Shown in pieces: positions 1-6,820 of a stretch of 8,215 nucleotides of DNA. The DNA comes from Acetobacteraceae bacterium (GTDB lineage Bacteria > Pseudomonadota > Alphaproteobacteria > Acetobacterales > Acetobacteraceae), in NCBI GenBank assembly GCA_947475475.1, contig CANJOG010000065.1, positions 1 to 8,215 of the forward strand. The letters run 5' to 3'. Each line of letters starts with the position of its first letter. Position 1 is the first letter of the stretch. Made by a program: the position numbers and the translations under genes. The notes under the pieces were generated by a model that worked only from the letters and a program-made list of their open reading frames with translations, had not been told where the DNA came from and searched no databases.

Positions 1-1411
1 ACACCGCGCTGCGCTCGCCCAGGCGGTTCTGCAACATGGCTTGTACCGCCGCACTCGAGTCCGCATTTTGCTGTGCCGCCGAGACCGCCTGGGCCTGGTC
101 ACCGACCACGGCGGCGGCAAGATCGGCCAGGCTGCGCGCCGCGCCGAAGGGGGCGGAGAGCGTGCCGAGCGGGCCAAGTCCGGTCTGCGCCGGGGCGGGT
201 TGCGCCACACCAGCCTGCACTTCGGCGCCGAAGGTGAAGCTCAGCACGCGTTTGAGCAAAGTTGCGAATCCGCTCGGCCCGCCCGGCGGGTTTGGCGTGA
301 ACGCGGTCGCGCCCGACGCACTGCTGGCGATTGTCTGGGTGCCGTCGCGCACCAGGGCCGGATTGGCGAGAATGGCCGGATTGACCTGGATGGAGGCGGC
401 GAAACCGACATAGGGAAGTTGCGTTGGCGGCGCCGCGGCGGGGGCGGGAACCGCGCCGGCGCCATCGGAAAATAGTCGCAGGCCCTGGGCGTCGAAACGC
501 GCGGCGAGGCTTTGGGAGAATTCGTCGAGCTCGGCCTGAAATCCCGGAATCGTCTGGTCCCGTAAGGCGAGATTGGCACCGACCGACCCACCGGTGATCC
601 GCGTGGTGACATCGACGCCGGCAAGCATCAGCGCCGGCACACCACCCGGATAGGCGGCATTCGGCCCGAGCGTTGCAGGCGCGATGCTGAAGGGGCCGTT
701 CTTGCCGTCGAGCGGCAGGGTGATGGCACCAGCAGTGACGGCGATCAGATCGCCCGAACTCTGGCGCAGGAATTTCACGCCGATCAGAGTGGAGACGTCG
801 CCCATTGCCTGATCGCGCGCATTTTCCATATCCGCTGTGCTGCGGCCGGAAGCGATCTCGATACGAATGCGGTTTGTGAGGTCGCCGATCGTCGCCAGCC
901 GCGCATTCAGGGTGGCTGCATCGGCACCGAGCGCATCCTGGGCGTCCTGGCGCAGCGTCGTATAGGTTGCGGAAAGCTGGTTGAGCGACGTGGCAAGCCC
1001 GGAAGCCGATGCGATCACGCCGCGTTGCTGGGCGGCGCTCGACGGGTCGGTCATCAGCGTCGAGACGGCATCGCGCAGCGCACCAAGGCGTCCGGCGAGA
1101 TCGTCACCCGAGGCGGGCGTACCAAGCGCCGTGTCGATCTGGGCCAACGCGTTACGCCGCGTCGTAGCGGCGGTGGCGGTTCCGTTTTGTGAAAACAGGC
1201 TCGACTGGATTTGCAGATCGATATCGCGCTGGGCAGGGCCGGCGCGAACGCCCATTGCCAGGCCCGGCGCACCCACAGCCTGCTGGGTGGCGGTCTGGCG
1301 TACATAGCCGGCGGTGCCGGCATTCGAGATGTTCTGCGAGGCAAGCGCGATCTGGCGGTTGATCAGGTCGATGCCGCCAGTGGCATTGCCGAGCGCGGCT
1401 TCGAGGCTCAT
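1..1411 (-). CDS. flgK: Flagellar hook-associated protein 1 (FlgK), C-terminus off the left edge
   Basis: FlgK forms the first junction ring between hook and filament outside the cell. The 470 visible codons begin MSLEAALGNATGG at an ATG in 1409-1411, preceded by a strong GAGGAG (1420-1425) eight bases upstream. Residues about 13-38 are the rod/hook N-terminal helix motif, with LASQNISNAGTAGYVRQ. Residues about 264-282 carry GSVGANLALRDQTIPGFQ, typical of the FlgK core, followed by a helical stretch to about 297. The frame is open to the left edge and ends just after LQNRLGERS. In the family this is followed by the conserved C-terminal helix (about 40-50 residues), so that part is missing here because of the window, not a mutation. 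It lies 106 bp downstream of flgE on the same strand and is probably co-transcribed. A flgL gene would be expected beyond the edge (inference). Confidence 0.95.
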   Translation of the reverse strand, partial: MSLEAALGNATGGIDLINRQIALASQNISNAGTAGYVRQTATQQAVGAPGLAMGVRAGPAQRDIDLQIQSSLFSQNGTATAATTRRNALAQIDTALGTPASGDDLAGRLGALRDAVSTLMTDPSSAAQQRGVIASASGLATSLNQLSATYTTLRQDAQDALGADAATLNARLATIGDLTNRIRIEIASGRSTADMENARDQAMGDVSTLIGVKFLRQSSGDLIAVTAGAITLPLDGKNGPFSIAPATLGPNAAYPGGVPALMLAGVDVTTRITGGSVGANLALRDQTIPGFQAELDEFSQSLAARFDAQGLRLFSDGAGAVPAPAAAPPTQLPYVGFAASIQVNPAILANPALVRDGTQTIASSASGATAFTPNPPGGPSGFATLLKRVLSFTFGAEVQAGVAQPAPAQTGLGPLGTLSAPFGAARSLADLAAAVVGDQAQAVSAAQQNADSSAAVQAMLQNRLGERSAV

Positions 1412-1461
1412 GGCAGGGACTCCTCAACCCATGGTCGACCTTGCACACTCTCCGACGAGGA

Positions 1462-1478
1462 CGGCGCATCATGCGCCG
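1462..1478. repeat. Perfect 8-bp palindrome between flgE and flgK
   Basis: The sequence CGGCGCAT-C-ATGCGCCG has 8-bp arms around one central base. As minus-strand RNA it would form a GC-rich hairpin (about 6 pairs with a 5-base loop) after the flgE stop and about 50 bases before the flgK ATG. No U-run follows, so it is not a standard intrinsic terminator. It could stabilise the flgE message, be a processing site, or reduce read-through into flgK. The palindrome is seen directly; its role is inference. Confidence 0.5.
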
Positions 1479-1517
1479 CCCCGCCCGTTGTGACCGCTGT
1501 TCGCCGTGCGGCTGCCA

Positions 1518-2825
1518 TCAACGCTTCATGTCGATGGTCTGTTGCAGAAATTCATCGGCTGTTGTCACCATCTTGGTGTTTGCCGAATAGGCGCGCTGCG
1601 CCACGATCAGCTTGCTGAACTCGTTGGCGATATCGACATTGGATTTTTCGATCGAGGAGACGACGAGGGAACCCGCGCCGTTGGAGGCCGCATTTTGCGC
1701 CATCGCCAATCCTGAAGCCTGCGTCACCGTGAAGGCGCCGCCATCCTGGCGTTGCAGGCTGTCAGGTGAGTTGAAGGTGACAATGGGAACCCGCGCCACG
1801 GTGCGCGACTGCCCGTTGTCGTAATTGACCACGACATCGCCGTTCTGGCGCGTCGTGATGCCGGAGAATGCGCCCGGCGCCACGCCATTCTGGGTGATAC
1901 CGCGCAGGCTGTAATCGGTTCCCGCATATTGCGTGACGCCGTTGGCCTGACCGAAGGTTCCAATATCAATCTGGATACTCTGTGGGCCAGAGCCGAAGTC
2001 GGTGGTGAAATCAAGCGTCGCGCCCGTATTGGCCGCAAAAGTGCTGCCGATCACGCTGCCGGTCGCCGCACCCAGCGATCCGATGGTCCCCTCGGTGACG
2101 CCATTGCCGCTTGCCGCGCCGAACATCACCTGCGCGGTTCCGCGCAGTGCCGAGACCGTGTCATCGGGAGAATTCACAGTCACGGTCCAGTCATTCGACG
2201 CATTTTGCGCCCAGTTCAGCGTGACCGTGTGCACCTGCCCGACGGCATCGTACACGTTCACCTGGGAAGAGAGAGTGGCACCGGTGGCAGGCGTGGCGGG
2301 CAGATTTGCCGCCAGCGTCATTTGCGAAGTGGGCACCGGATTATAGACGGTCTGGTTGACCTGCACCGGCTGGAGCTGGTTCTGGTTGACGATGCCGGTG
2401 GTGGAATTAACCGTCCAGCCATTGAGGAAATAGCCTGAGGTATTCACCAGATAGCCGTTGCGATCCATCGAGAAGTCGCCCGAGCGCGTATAGAAGTTGC
2501 GCGGATCGAAATTCGGCAGACCAGACGTGTTGTCGGTCGCCTGACTGACCGGAAAAAACCCGTCGCCGGCAATCGCCATAGCGAGCGGATTATCGGTCTG
2601 GGTGATGGTGCCCTGCACCGAGTTCACATAGTCGGGCCGCGCCACCACCGCACCGGAGTCATTGACCGACGCATTACTGGTGGTCAGGAATGATTCGAAA
2701 CTGGTATCGGTGCGCTTGTAGCCAACGGTCTGGCTGTTCGCGACATTGTCGCTGATATTTCCAAACGCCGCCGACTGGGCGGAAAGGCCGCTGATCGCGG
2801 TACTCATGGCGCCGAACAGGGACAT
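1518..2825 (-). CDS. flgE: Flagellar hook protein FlgE
   Basis: FlgE polymerises into the curved hook, the joint between rod and filament. The protein has 435 residues from MSLFGAMSTAISGL. The N-terminal rod/hook domain (residues about 5-40) includes GNISDNVANSQTVGYKRT. The stretch around residues 78-130 (TDNPLAMAIAGDGFF, FYTRSGDFSMDRNGYLV) is the typical FlgE/F/G signature. The centre is the Ser/Thr/Asn-rich variable hook domain, and the C-terminus has SNVDIANEFSKLIVAQRAYS with the terminal helix ending IDMKR. Length is in the usual range. The start at 2823-2825 has GAGG (2834-2837) eight bases upstream. The frame stays open far beyond this ATG to 3854, but that extension runs antisense through fliK, so this start is chosen. 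A sigma-54-like promoter lies about 60 bp upstream. The neighbour downstream is flgK. Confidence 0.97.
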   Translation of the reverse strand: MSLFGAMSTAISGLSAQSAAFGNISDNVANSQTVGYKRTDTSFESFLTTSNASVNDSGAVVARPDYVNSVQGTITQTDNPLAMAIAGDGFFPVSQATDNTSGLPNFDPRNFYTRSGDFSMDRNGYLVNTSGYFLNGWTVNSTTGIVNQNQLQPVQVNQTVYNPVPTSQMTLAANLPATPATGATLSSQVNVYDAVGQVHTVTLNWAQNASNDWTVTVNSPDDTVSALRGTAQVMFGAASGNGVTEGTIGSLGAATGSVIGSTFAANTGATLDFTTDFGSGPQSIQIDIGTFGQANGVTQYAGTDYSLRGITQNGVAPGAFSGITTRQNGDVVVNYDNGQSRTVARVPIVTFNSPDSLQRQDGGAFTVTQASGLAMAQNAASNGAGSLVVSSIEKSNVDIANEFSKLIVAQRAYSANTKMVTTADEFLQQTIDMKR

Positions 2826-2883
2826 TGCCTCAACCTCATCTCTGACCAGCACGCGATGATGTGCCGGCTTTCGCCAACGGGTA

Positions 2884-2900
2884 TTGCAGCTTGCGTGCCA
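2884..2900 (-). promoter_or_regulatory. Sigma-54-type -24/-12 promoter for flgE-flgK
   Basis: Read on the minus strand the sequence is TGGCACGCAAGCTGCAA. It has GG and GC separated by exactly 10 bases and differs from the consensus TGGCACG-N4-TTGC at one position (C for the first T of the -12 block). The predicted start is near 2874, giving a 49-base leader to the flgE ATG. Late flagellar hook genes in several alphaproteobacteria depend on sigma-54 and an FlbD-type activator (established). Assignment here is by motif and position only. Confidence 0.7.
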
Positions 2901-2950
2901 ACCGCGCGATTGGCGGTGTTGGCTGAATTTTCCCTTACTTCGCGGACTCA

Positions 2951-3023
2951 TGCCCGGCAGAATTGTCCCTGCCCGGCACGAACAGGCACACCGGCGGCGG
3001 GTATGCCCCGGCAGAATTTGCCG
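2951..3023. promoter_or_regulatory. Candidate FlbD/ftr-like enhancer sites between the divergent promoters
   Basis: CCCGGCAGAATT occurs twice, at 2953-2964 and 3007-3018. The second copy continues to form the 15-bp inverted repeat CGGCA-GAATT-TGCCG (3009-3023). A weaker relative, CCCGGCACGAA, lies at 2972-2982. The sites sit about 80-145 bp upstream of the predicted flgE start and about 105-165 bp upstream of the predicted fliK start, suitable for an enhancer shared by two sigma-54 promoters. They resemble, from memory, the CGGCA-containing ftr elements bound by FlbD in Caulobacter. The repeats are seen directly; the bound protein is inference. Confidence 0.55.
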
Positions 3024-3096
3024 CTTCGCCCGGTGCGGGCAGATCAAATTCAGATTCCCGAGCGCAGTACCCAAGTATTCGATGCGCCCCAGGACT

Positions 3097-3112
3097 TGGC
3101 CCGCGATTTGCT
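3097..3112 (+). promoter_or_regulatory. Sigma-54-type -24/-12 promoter for fliK-flgD
   Basis: The sequence TGGCCCGCGATTTGCT has GG-N10-GC spacing and matches TGGCACG-N4-TTGC except C for A at one position, with an intact TTGC block. The predicted start is near 3123, about 40 bases before the chosen fliK ATG at 3163. It is oriented opposite to the flgE promoter and has the candidate enhancer repeats upstream. Motif and position support it; no expression data are available. Confidence 0.7.
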
Positions 3113-3162
3113 GACAATGACCTCCCATGCCCGAAGCCCTCGCGCCGGGCCGGAGAATTGCC

Positions 3163-4755
3163 ATGCAGACTCTGATGGATATGCCGGCTAGTCCGCAGAT
3201 CGCGCCACCGCCGCAAGGCACCGGGCGGGATGCCATGGCTCTTGGAGCCCGGCCAGATGCCGGCACCGCAGAGGCGGAAAATTTCGCGGCGCGCATTGCC
3301 ACCATCATCGGCGCGACCGATCGGCCGGGCGCAGCGGGCGCCGCCCCCGCCATAGCTCTACAGCCGCTCGGCACGGCGGGGAATGCGGCGGAGGCACTGC
3401 TCCAGATGCGGCCTGAAGGCCCCTCGACCGAGCGAGACGTGACGGGCGCGATCATCGCAAAACCGATCGCACCCGCCGGGGCCGCGCCATCCCCGGGCGG
3501 CAACGCCCAGGTCACTCCGGAACCGGGGCTGCAATGGCTCGGCCCTGGCGCATCCATCGAGCCCGATAATGGCGATGCAACACGGGTCACCGCGCCCGCG
3601 CCTGAGACGGCTTCCGCCGCCCCCACTGCCCTGGCCTTGGCGATCGAGACCGCCGAAGCCTCTCCCCGCGCGCCGGTGCAGGGTGCGAGGTCGAGCCGGC
3701 GTGGCGCCGGCCATGCCGATGAGGACGAGTCCGCCGCACCGGCCACGCCCGCCACACCGGTCGCGGTACCGCTCCTGGCGGTGCCGCCATTATCCACGCT
3801 CCCGGCGCCCTCCGGAACGCCCGAACATGCATCGAACCAGGGCACGACTCCCAATGCCAGCCCCCTGCCCGCACTCGGTCATGGAGGGCCCGCCAGCGAG
3901 CCTGCCGAATCTTCAGTTGAGCCTGTGCCATACAGCATCTCCGGCGAGGCCGCTCCCCCCAGCGCGCACGCTTCCGAGCCTGCCCGGATGGCGGGTCGCG
4001 ACGAGCCTCGCCAGCCGGATGCAGCCGTTCGCGGCGAGCCGGCCACAGCGTCGCCGCAAGTCCCAACCGCGCATCACTCGATGACGCCTGCGGCCACCGT
4101 TCATGTCGCGCCGGAGGGGCATATCGAAGCCGCCGCCGCGCCGCCGGCCGCGGTGCAGATTGGCACCGCCGTCCTGGAACTGGCCCGCGCACCCGACGGG
4201 CAGGCATCGACGATCCTGCATCTCTCGCCTGAGGAACTGGGCCGCGTCGAAATCCGCCTGACCCAGGCGGAGGGCGGCCACGCAGCGCTGCATATTAGTG
4301 CCGAGCGGCCGGAAACTCTGGCGCTGCTGCGACAGGATGAGACGGGTCTCCGCCAGGCGCTGGGCCGCGCCGGCATGGCGGCAGAGACTGCGCGGCTGGA
4401 ATTTCAGCTCGCCGCGCCAGCGGAGATCGCCGCCCCCGCCCCCGCCCCCGCCCCCGCCCAGGCGCAATCATCGGGCCAGCACGGTTTCGAGCAGGCAGGG
4501 CAGCATCAGCACGGCGCCCAGCAGTTCGTTCCGCAGCAAGCAACGTCCGACAACCCGGCGTCCAGCTTTTCCGCGCCGTCACACGGCGGCGCCGGTTTCC
4601 AGGACGCGCCACGCCGGGGCGGCGAGCCGCCTGCGCAAGCCTATGGCGCCAACGGAAGGATGCTGGCCGGCGACACGCCCGACGGTGCCGGGACTGCGTC
4701 CCTCGCCCAGCCACGCCGCATCATCCTGCGCGCCGGCATCAACATCACCGCCTGA
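3163..4755 (+). CDS. fliK: Flagellar hook-length control protein FliK
   Basis: FliK is secreted during hook growth, measures hook length, and through its C-terminal domain makes FlhB switch export from hook to filament substrates. The protein has 530 residues. Residues 1 to about 325 are an Ala/Pro/Ser-rich, low-complexity region as in other FliK proteins. Residues about 330-420 form the conserved hook-length control domain, with LHLSPEELGRVEIRL near 352-366 (the family LxPxxLGxVxV pattern) and LRQALGRAGMAAETARLEF further on. A Pro-Ala run and a Gln/His-rich tail follow. The start at 3163 has GGAGA at 3152-3156. An in-frame ATG 36 bases earlier (3127) has no ribosome site and lies only 4 bases from the predicted transcript start, so it is not used here. 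flgD follows after 27 bases, so the pair is probably one operon. Confidence 0.93.
   Translation: MQTLMDMPASPQIAPPPQGTGRDAMALGARPDAGTAEAENFAARIATIIGATDRPGAAGAAPAIALQPLGTAGNAAEALLQMRPEGPSTERDVTGAIIAKPIAPAGAAPSPGGNAQVTPEPGLQWLGPGASIEPDNGDATRVTAPAPETASAAPTALALAIETAEASPRAPVQGARSSRRGAGHADEDESAAPATPATPVAVPLLAVPPLSTLPAPSGTPEHASNQGTTPNASPLPALGHGGPASEPAESSVEPVPYSISGEAAPPSAHASEPARMAGRDEPRQPDAAVRGEPATASPQVPTAHHSMTPAATVHVAPEGHIEAAAAPPAAVQIGTAVLELARAPDGQASTILHLSPEELGRVEIRLTQAEGGHAALHISAERPETLALLRQDETGLRQALGRAGMAAETARLEFQLAAPAEIAAPAPAPAPAQAQSSGQHGFEQAGQHQHGAQQFVPQQATSDNPASSFSAPSHGGAGFQDAPRRGGEPPAQAYGANGRMLAGDTPDGAGTASLAQPRRIILRAGINITA
4432..4458 (+). repeat. GCCCCC hexamer repeat inside fliK
   Basis: Four exact copies of GCCCCC and a partial fifth encode an Ala-Pro run just after the conserved FliK domain. 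The unit is a multiple of three, so slippage would change linker length by two residues without breaking the frame. Confidence 0.8.
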
Positions 4756-4782
4756 CCCAGCCCTCAGTTCGGGAATTCCGCC

Positions 4783-5466
4783 ATGACCCTGTCCGCCACA
4801 TCATCCGCCACGTCCGGCGCCACGTCCGCCGCCAAGACCGTCACTGGCGCCACCGGTTCCAATGCCATCACCGGCCTCGGCAACAACTTCAATGACTTCC
4901 TCACGATGCTGATGACCCAATTGAAGAACCAGGACCCCACCAGCCCGGCCGACCCCAACCAGTTCACCAGCCAGCTGGTGCAATTCGCCTCGGTCGAGCA
5001 GCAGATCAACGCCAATTCCAACCTGACCCAGCTCATCCAGCTTACCCAGGGCAACCAGCTCCTGCAGGGCTCGTCGATGGTGGGCAAGACAGTCACGGCG
5101 AGCACTGATTCAGTGGCGCTGGCAAATGGGTCCGCGCCCGTGGACTTCACCGCGCCGCATGCCGGCCCGGTCAATATCGCTGTCTACAACAGTGCCGGCG
5201 CCAAACTGCGCGAGGTGGCGGCGATGGCCGCGCAGGGCGCCAATGAGTGGAACTGGGATGGAAAATCCACCAATGGCAACAGGCAGCCTGATGGCAGCTA
5301 CAAAGTTGTCGTCACCGCCACCGATACCAGCGGTGGCGCGGTGACCCTGCCCACGACAATCACCGGAATCGCCAGCGGCGTGCAACGCACCAGCAACGGC
5401 ATGATGCAGCTGATGATCGGCAATCTTCCCGTGGATTACGCCAATGTTCAGTCCGTGGCGAATTGA
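4783..5466 (+). CDS. flgD: Flagellar hook assembly (cap) protein FlgD
   Basis: FlgD forms the cap at the tip of the growing hook and is needed for FlgE to polymerise; it is then replaced by FlgK. The 227 residues show a Ser/Thr/Ala-rich N-terminus with an SATS-SATS-GATS repeat (residues 4-15, encoded by imperfect 12-bp repeats at 4792-4827). Residues about 30-82 are the conserved N-terminal domain (FNDFLTMLMTQLKNQDPTSP, QFTSQLVQFASVEQQ). Residues about 115-185 are an Ig-like domain with NEWNWDGKSTNGNRQPDGSY, flanked by the split Tudor-like part ending near NVQSVAN. Length is normal for the family. The ATG has a modest GGGAA (4771-4775). It lies 27 bases after fliK and is the last gene of that unit. 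The next gene converges from the other strand 25 bp away. Confidence 0.97.
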   Translation: MTLSATSSATSGATSAAKTVTGATGSNAITGLGNNFNDFLTMLMTQLKNQDPTSPADPNQFTSQLVQFASVEQQINANSNLTQLIQLTQGNQLLQGSSMVGKTVTASTDSVALANGSAPVDFTAPHAGPVNIAVYNSAGAKLREVAAMAAQGANEWNWDGKSTNGNRQPDGSYKVVVTATDTSGGAVTLPTTITGIASGVQRTSNGMMQLMIGNLPVDYANVQSVAN

Positions 5467-5491
5467 CCCCGGGCGCGCTGGCGTCGCGCGG

Positions 5492-6370
5492 TCAGGCCTG
5501 CACGCGACGGACCGCACCCGGCGTATTCGGCAGTGTGCCAACGCCGCCCTGCTTGGCCGGCCGCTTGCGAGGCGGGTTGACGATCCGCCCCAGCGTCCAG
5601 ATCGCAGCGACGGTGACGATCCAGGCCAGGAGTTGCAGCCCGTCCGGCTGATCGGTGTAGCCAACCAGCGTGTGCAGCACGCGGCCAAACAGCGAGGCCT
5701 GGGCGAGAAAATCAGACGTGTCCCAGAGCGGCTCCTGCCAGAGCGTGACCAGACCGGACTGTTGCAGGAAACCCACCGCCTGACTCGCCATGCCGGCGGC
5801 CATCAGCGTGATCAGCCAGGCGGTCGCGGTAAACATCTTGTGCACCGGAATGGCTAGCAGGCCGCGATAGAGCAGCAGGCCGATCAGCACACCGGCGCCC
5901 ATCCCGAGCACGCCGCCGGTCAACATAGACCTGGCCGAATCAGCCCCCTGCGCGCTGATGCCATAGAGAAACAGCACCACTTCGGAGCCTTCGCGCATCA
6001 CGGCGAGGCCGACGACGATGCCGAGCGTGGTGATTTCGCTCTCCCCCGCCGCGACAGCGCGTCCAACGGCGCGCATATCATTCGCCATCTCGCGCCCGTG
6101 CTTGGCCATCCAGACATTGTGCCAGCCGAGCATCAGCACGGCGGCGCCCAGCACGGCGGCCTGGAAGATTTCCTGGCCCGAGCCTTCAAATAGATCGCCG
6201 ATCTGGCCAGCAAAAGCCGCAACCAGGCAGGCGGCGAGTCCGCCGCCGACAACTCCGCCCACCACCATGCGGATTCGCCCAGGCACACCCTGGCTCGCCG
6301 CCAGTACGATGCCGATAATCAGCCCGGCCTCGACGACTTCGCGAAAGACGATGATCAGAGCGGCGAGCAT
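5492..6370 (-). CDS. FTR1/EfeU-family iron permease
   Basis: This is an inner-membrane iron transporter of the FTR1/EfeU family. It has 292 residues and several strongly hydrophobic segments, fitting the family's seven-helix plan. The two diagnostic iron-binding REXXE motifs are present: REVVE at residues 10-14 in the first helix and REGSE at 126-130 in the fourth, plus the acidic loop motif EGSGQE (62-67). The C-terminal tail of about 30 residues is basic and probably cytoplasmic. The start at 6368-6370 has AGGAAA, which begins inside the TAG stop codon of the upstream cupredoxin gene, so the two are tightly linked and probably translationally coupled. The usual EfeO and EfeB, or FtrA and FtrD, partners are not in the window. 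Whether it takes ferric or ferrous iron cannot be told from sequence. Confidence 0.94.
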   Translation of the reverse strand: MLAALIIVFREVVEAGLIIGIVLAASQGVPGRIRMVVGGVVGGGLAACLVAAFAGQIGDLFEGSGQEIFQAAVLGAAVLMLGWHNVWMAKHGREMANDMRAVGRAVAAGESEITTLGIVVGLAVMREGSEVVLFLYGISAQGADSARSMLTGGVLGMGAGVLIGLLLYRGLLAIPVHKMFTATAWLITLMAAGMASQAVGFLQQSGLVTLWQEPLWDTSDFLAQASLFGRVLHTLVGYTDQPDGLQLLAWIVTVAAIWTLGRIVNPPRKRPAKQGGVGTLPNTPGAVRRVQA

Positions 6371-6379
6371 GGACGTTTC

Positions 6380-6739
6380 CTATTCCACGACCAGGACGCC
6401 GCGGGCGGTTTTTTCGTTATATTCGCCGAAGAATTCGTAGCGCCCCTTGGCCAGCGGGCGGATGCGGATCACCGCTTGCCCGCCACCAGGGATGACTTTT
6501 TCGACCTTCAGGCTTTTGCTCTCGAATTCCTCGGCGGTCTTGTCAAGATTGCGCACCGTGATCTGCGCTGCGGTATTGGCCGGCAGCTTGATCTCCGCCG
6601 GCTCGAAACGATGGTTGCGGATGACGAGTTCGCGCGCCTCATCGGCAGCCAGGACCGGGCCGCTGCTCATGACGACAGTGCCGAAAAGGGCCAATCCCAG
6701 CTTGGCACCGATCATACGGCGGGACATCACTCCGGTCAT
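6380..6739 (-). CDS. Exported cupredoxin-like protein of an FTR1-type iron uptake operon
   Basis: This small periplasmic protein has 119 residues. A signal peptide is clear: basic residues near 7-13, a hydrophobic core, and a likely cleavage after VLA at residue 31. The remaining 88 residues fit a one-domain cupredoxin fold (NHRFEPAEIKLPANT, ITVRN, RYEFFGEYNE, GVLVVE). Such proteins sit beside FTR1 permeases and are related to FtrB or to the N-terminal domain of EfeO; they are thought to bind or oxidise metal before transport. The mature part has no Cys or Met and only one His (residue 43). EEFES (70-74) and FFGEY (103-107) occupy places where copper cupredoxins carry ligands, so type 1 copper binding is unlikely. 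The start at 6737-6739 has GGTGA upstream; an internal ATG at 6727 is poorly spaced from its GGAG. The gene is the first of a two-gene operon. Confidence 0.88.
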   Translation of the reverse strand: MTGVMSRRMIGAKLGLALFGTVVMSSGPVLAADEARELVIRNHRFEPAEIKLPANTAAQITVRNLDKTAEEFESKSLKVEKVIPGGGQAVIRIRPLAKGRYEFFGEYNEKTARGVLVVE

Positions 6740-6820
6740 TTACGTCACCCATCGGTTGAAGTGGAAGGCTTCCTGCACCACCGCCCTTAGCAAGCACGGA
6801 TAAAAGCGCGGGCATTCCTG

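Noticed and set aside
241..624. 127-codon minus-strand frame inside flgK
   Set aside because: It is out of frame with the continuous FlgK reading frame, which runs from 1411 to the left edge without a stop.
2972..2987. CCGGCACGAACAGGCA as a third sigma-54 promoter on the plus strand
   Set aside because: The 10-base spacing from GG leads to CA, not GC, so the -12 element is missing.
2826..3854. In-frame upstream extension of flgE giving a 778-residue protein
   Set aside because: The extension runs antisense through fliK and the promoter region, is low-complexity, and the FlgE N-terminus at 2825 matches the family exactly with a good ribosome site.
3587..4467. Open frames of 118-206 codons antisense to fliK
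   Set aside because: Arg/Pro-rich shadow frames caused by high GC; none shows a recognisable domain or a ribosome site.
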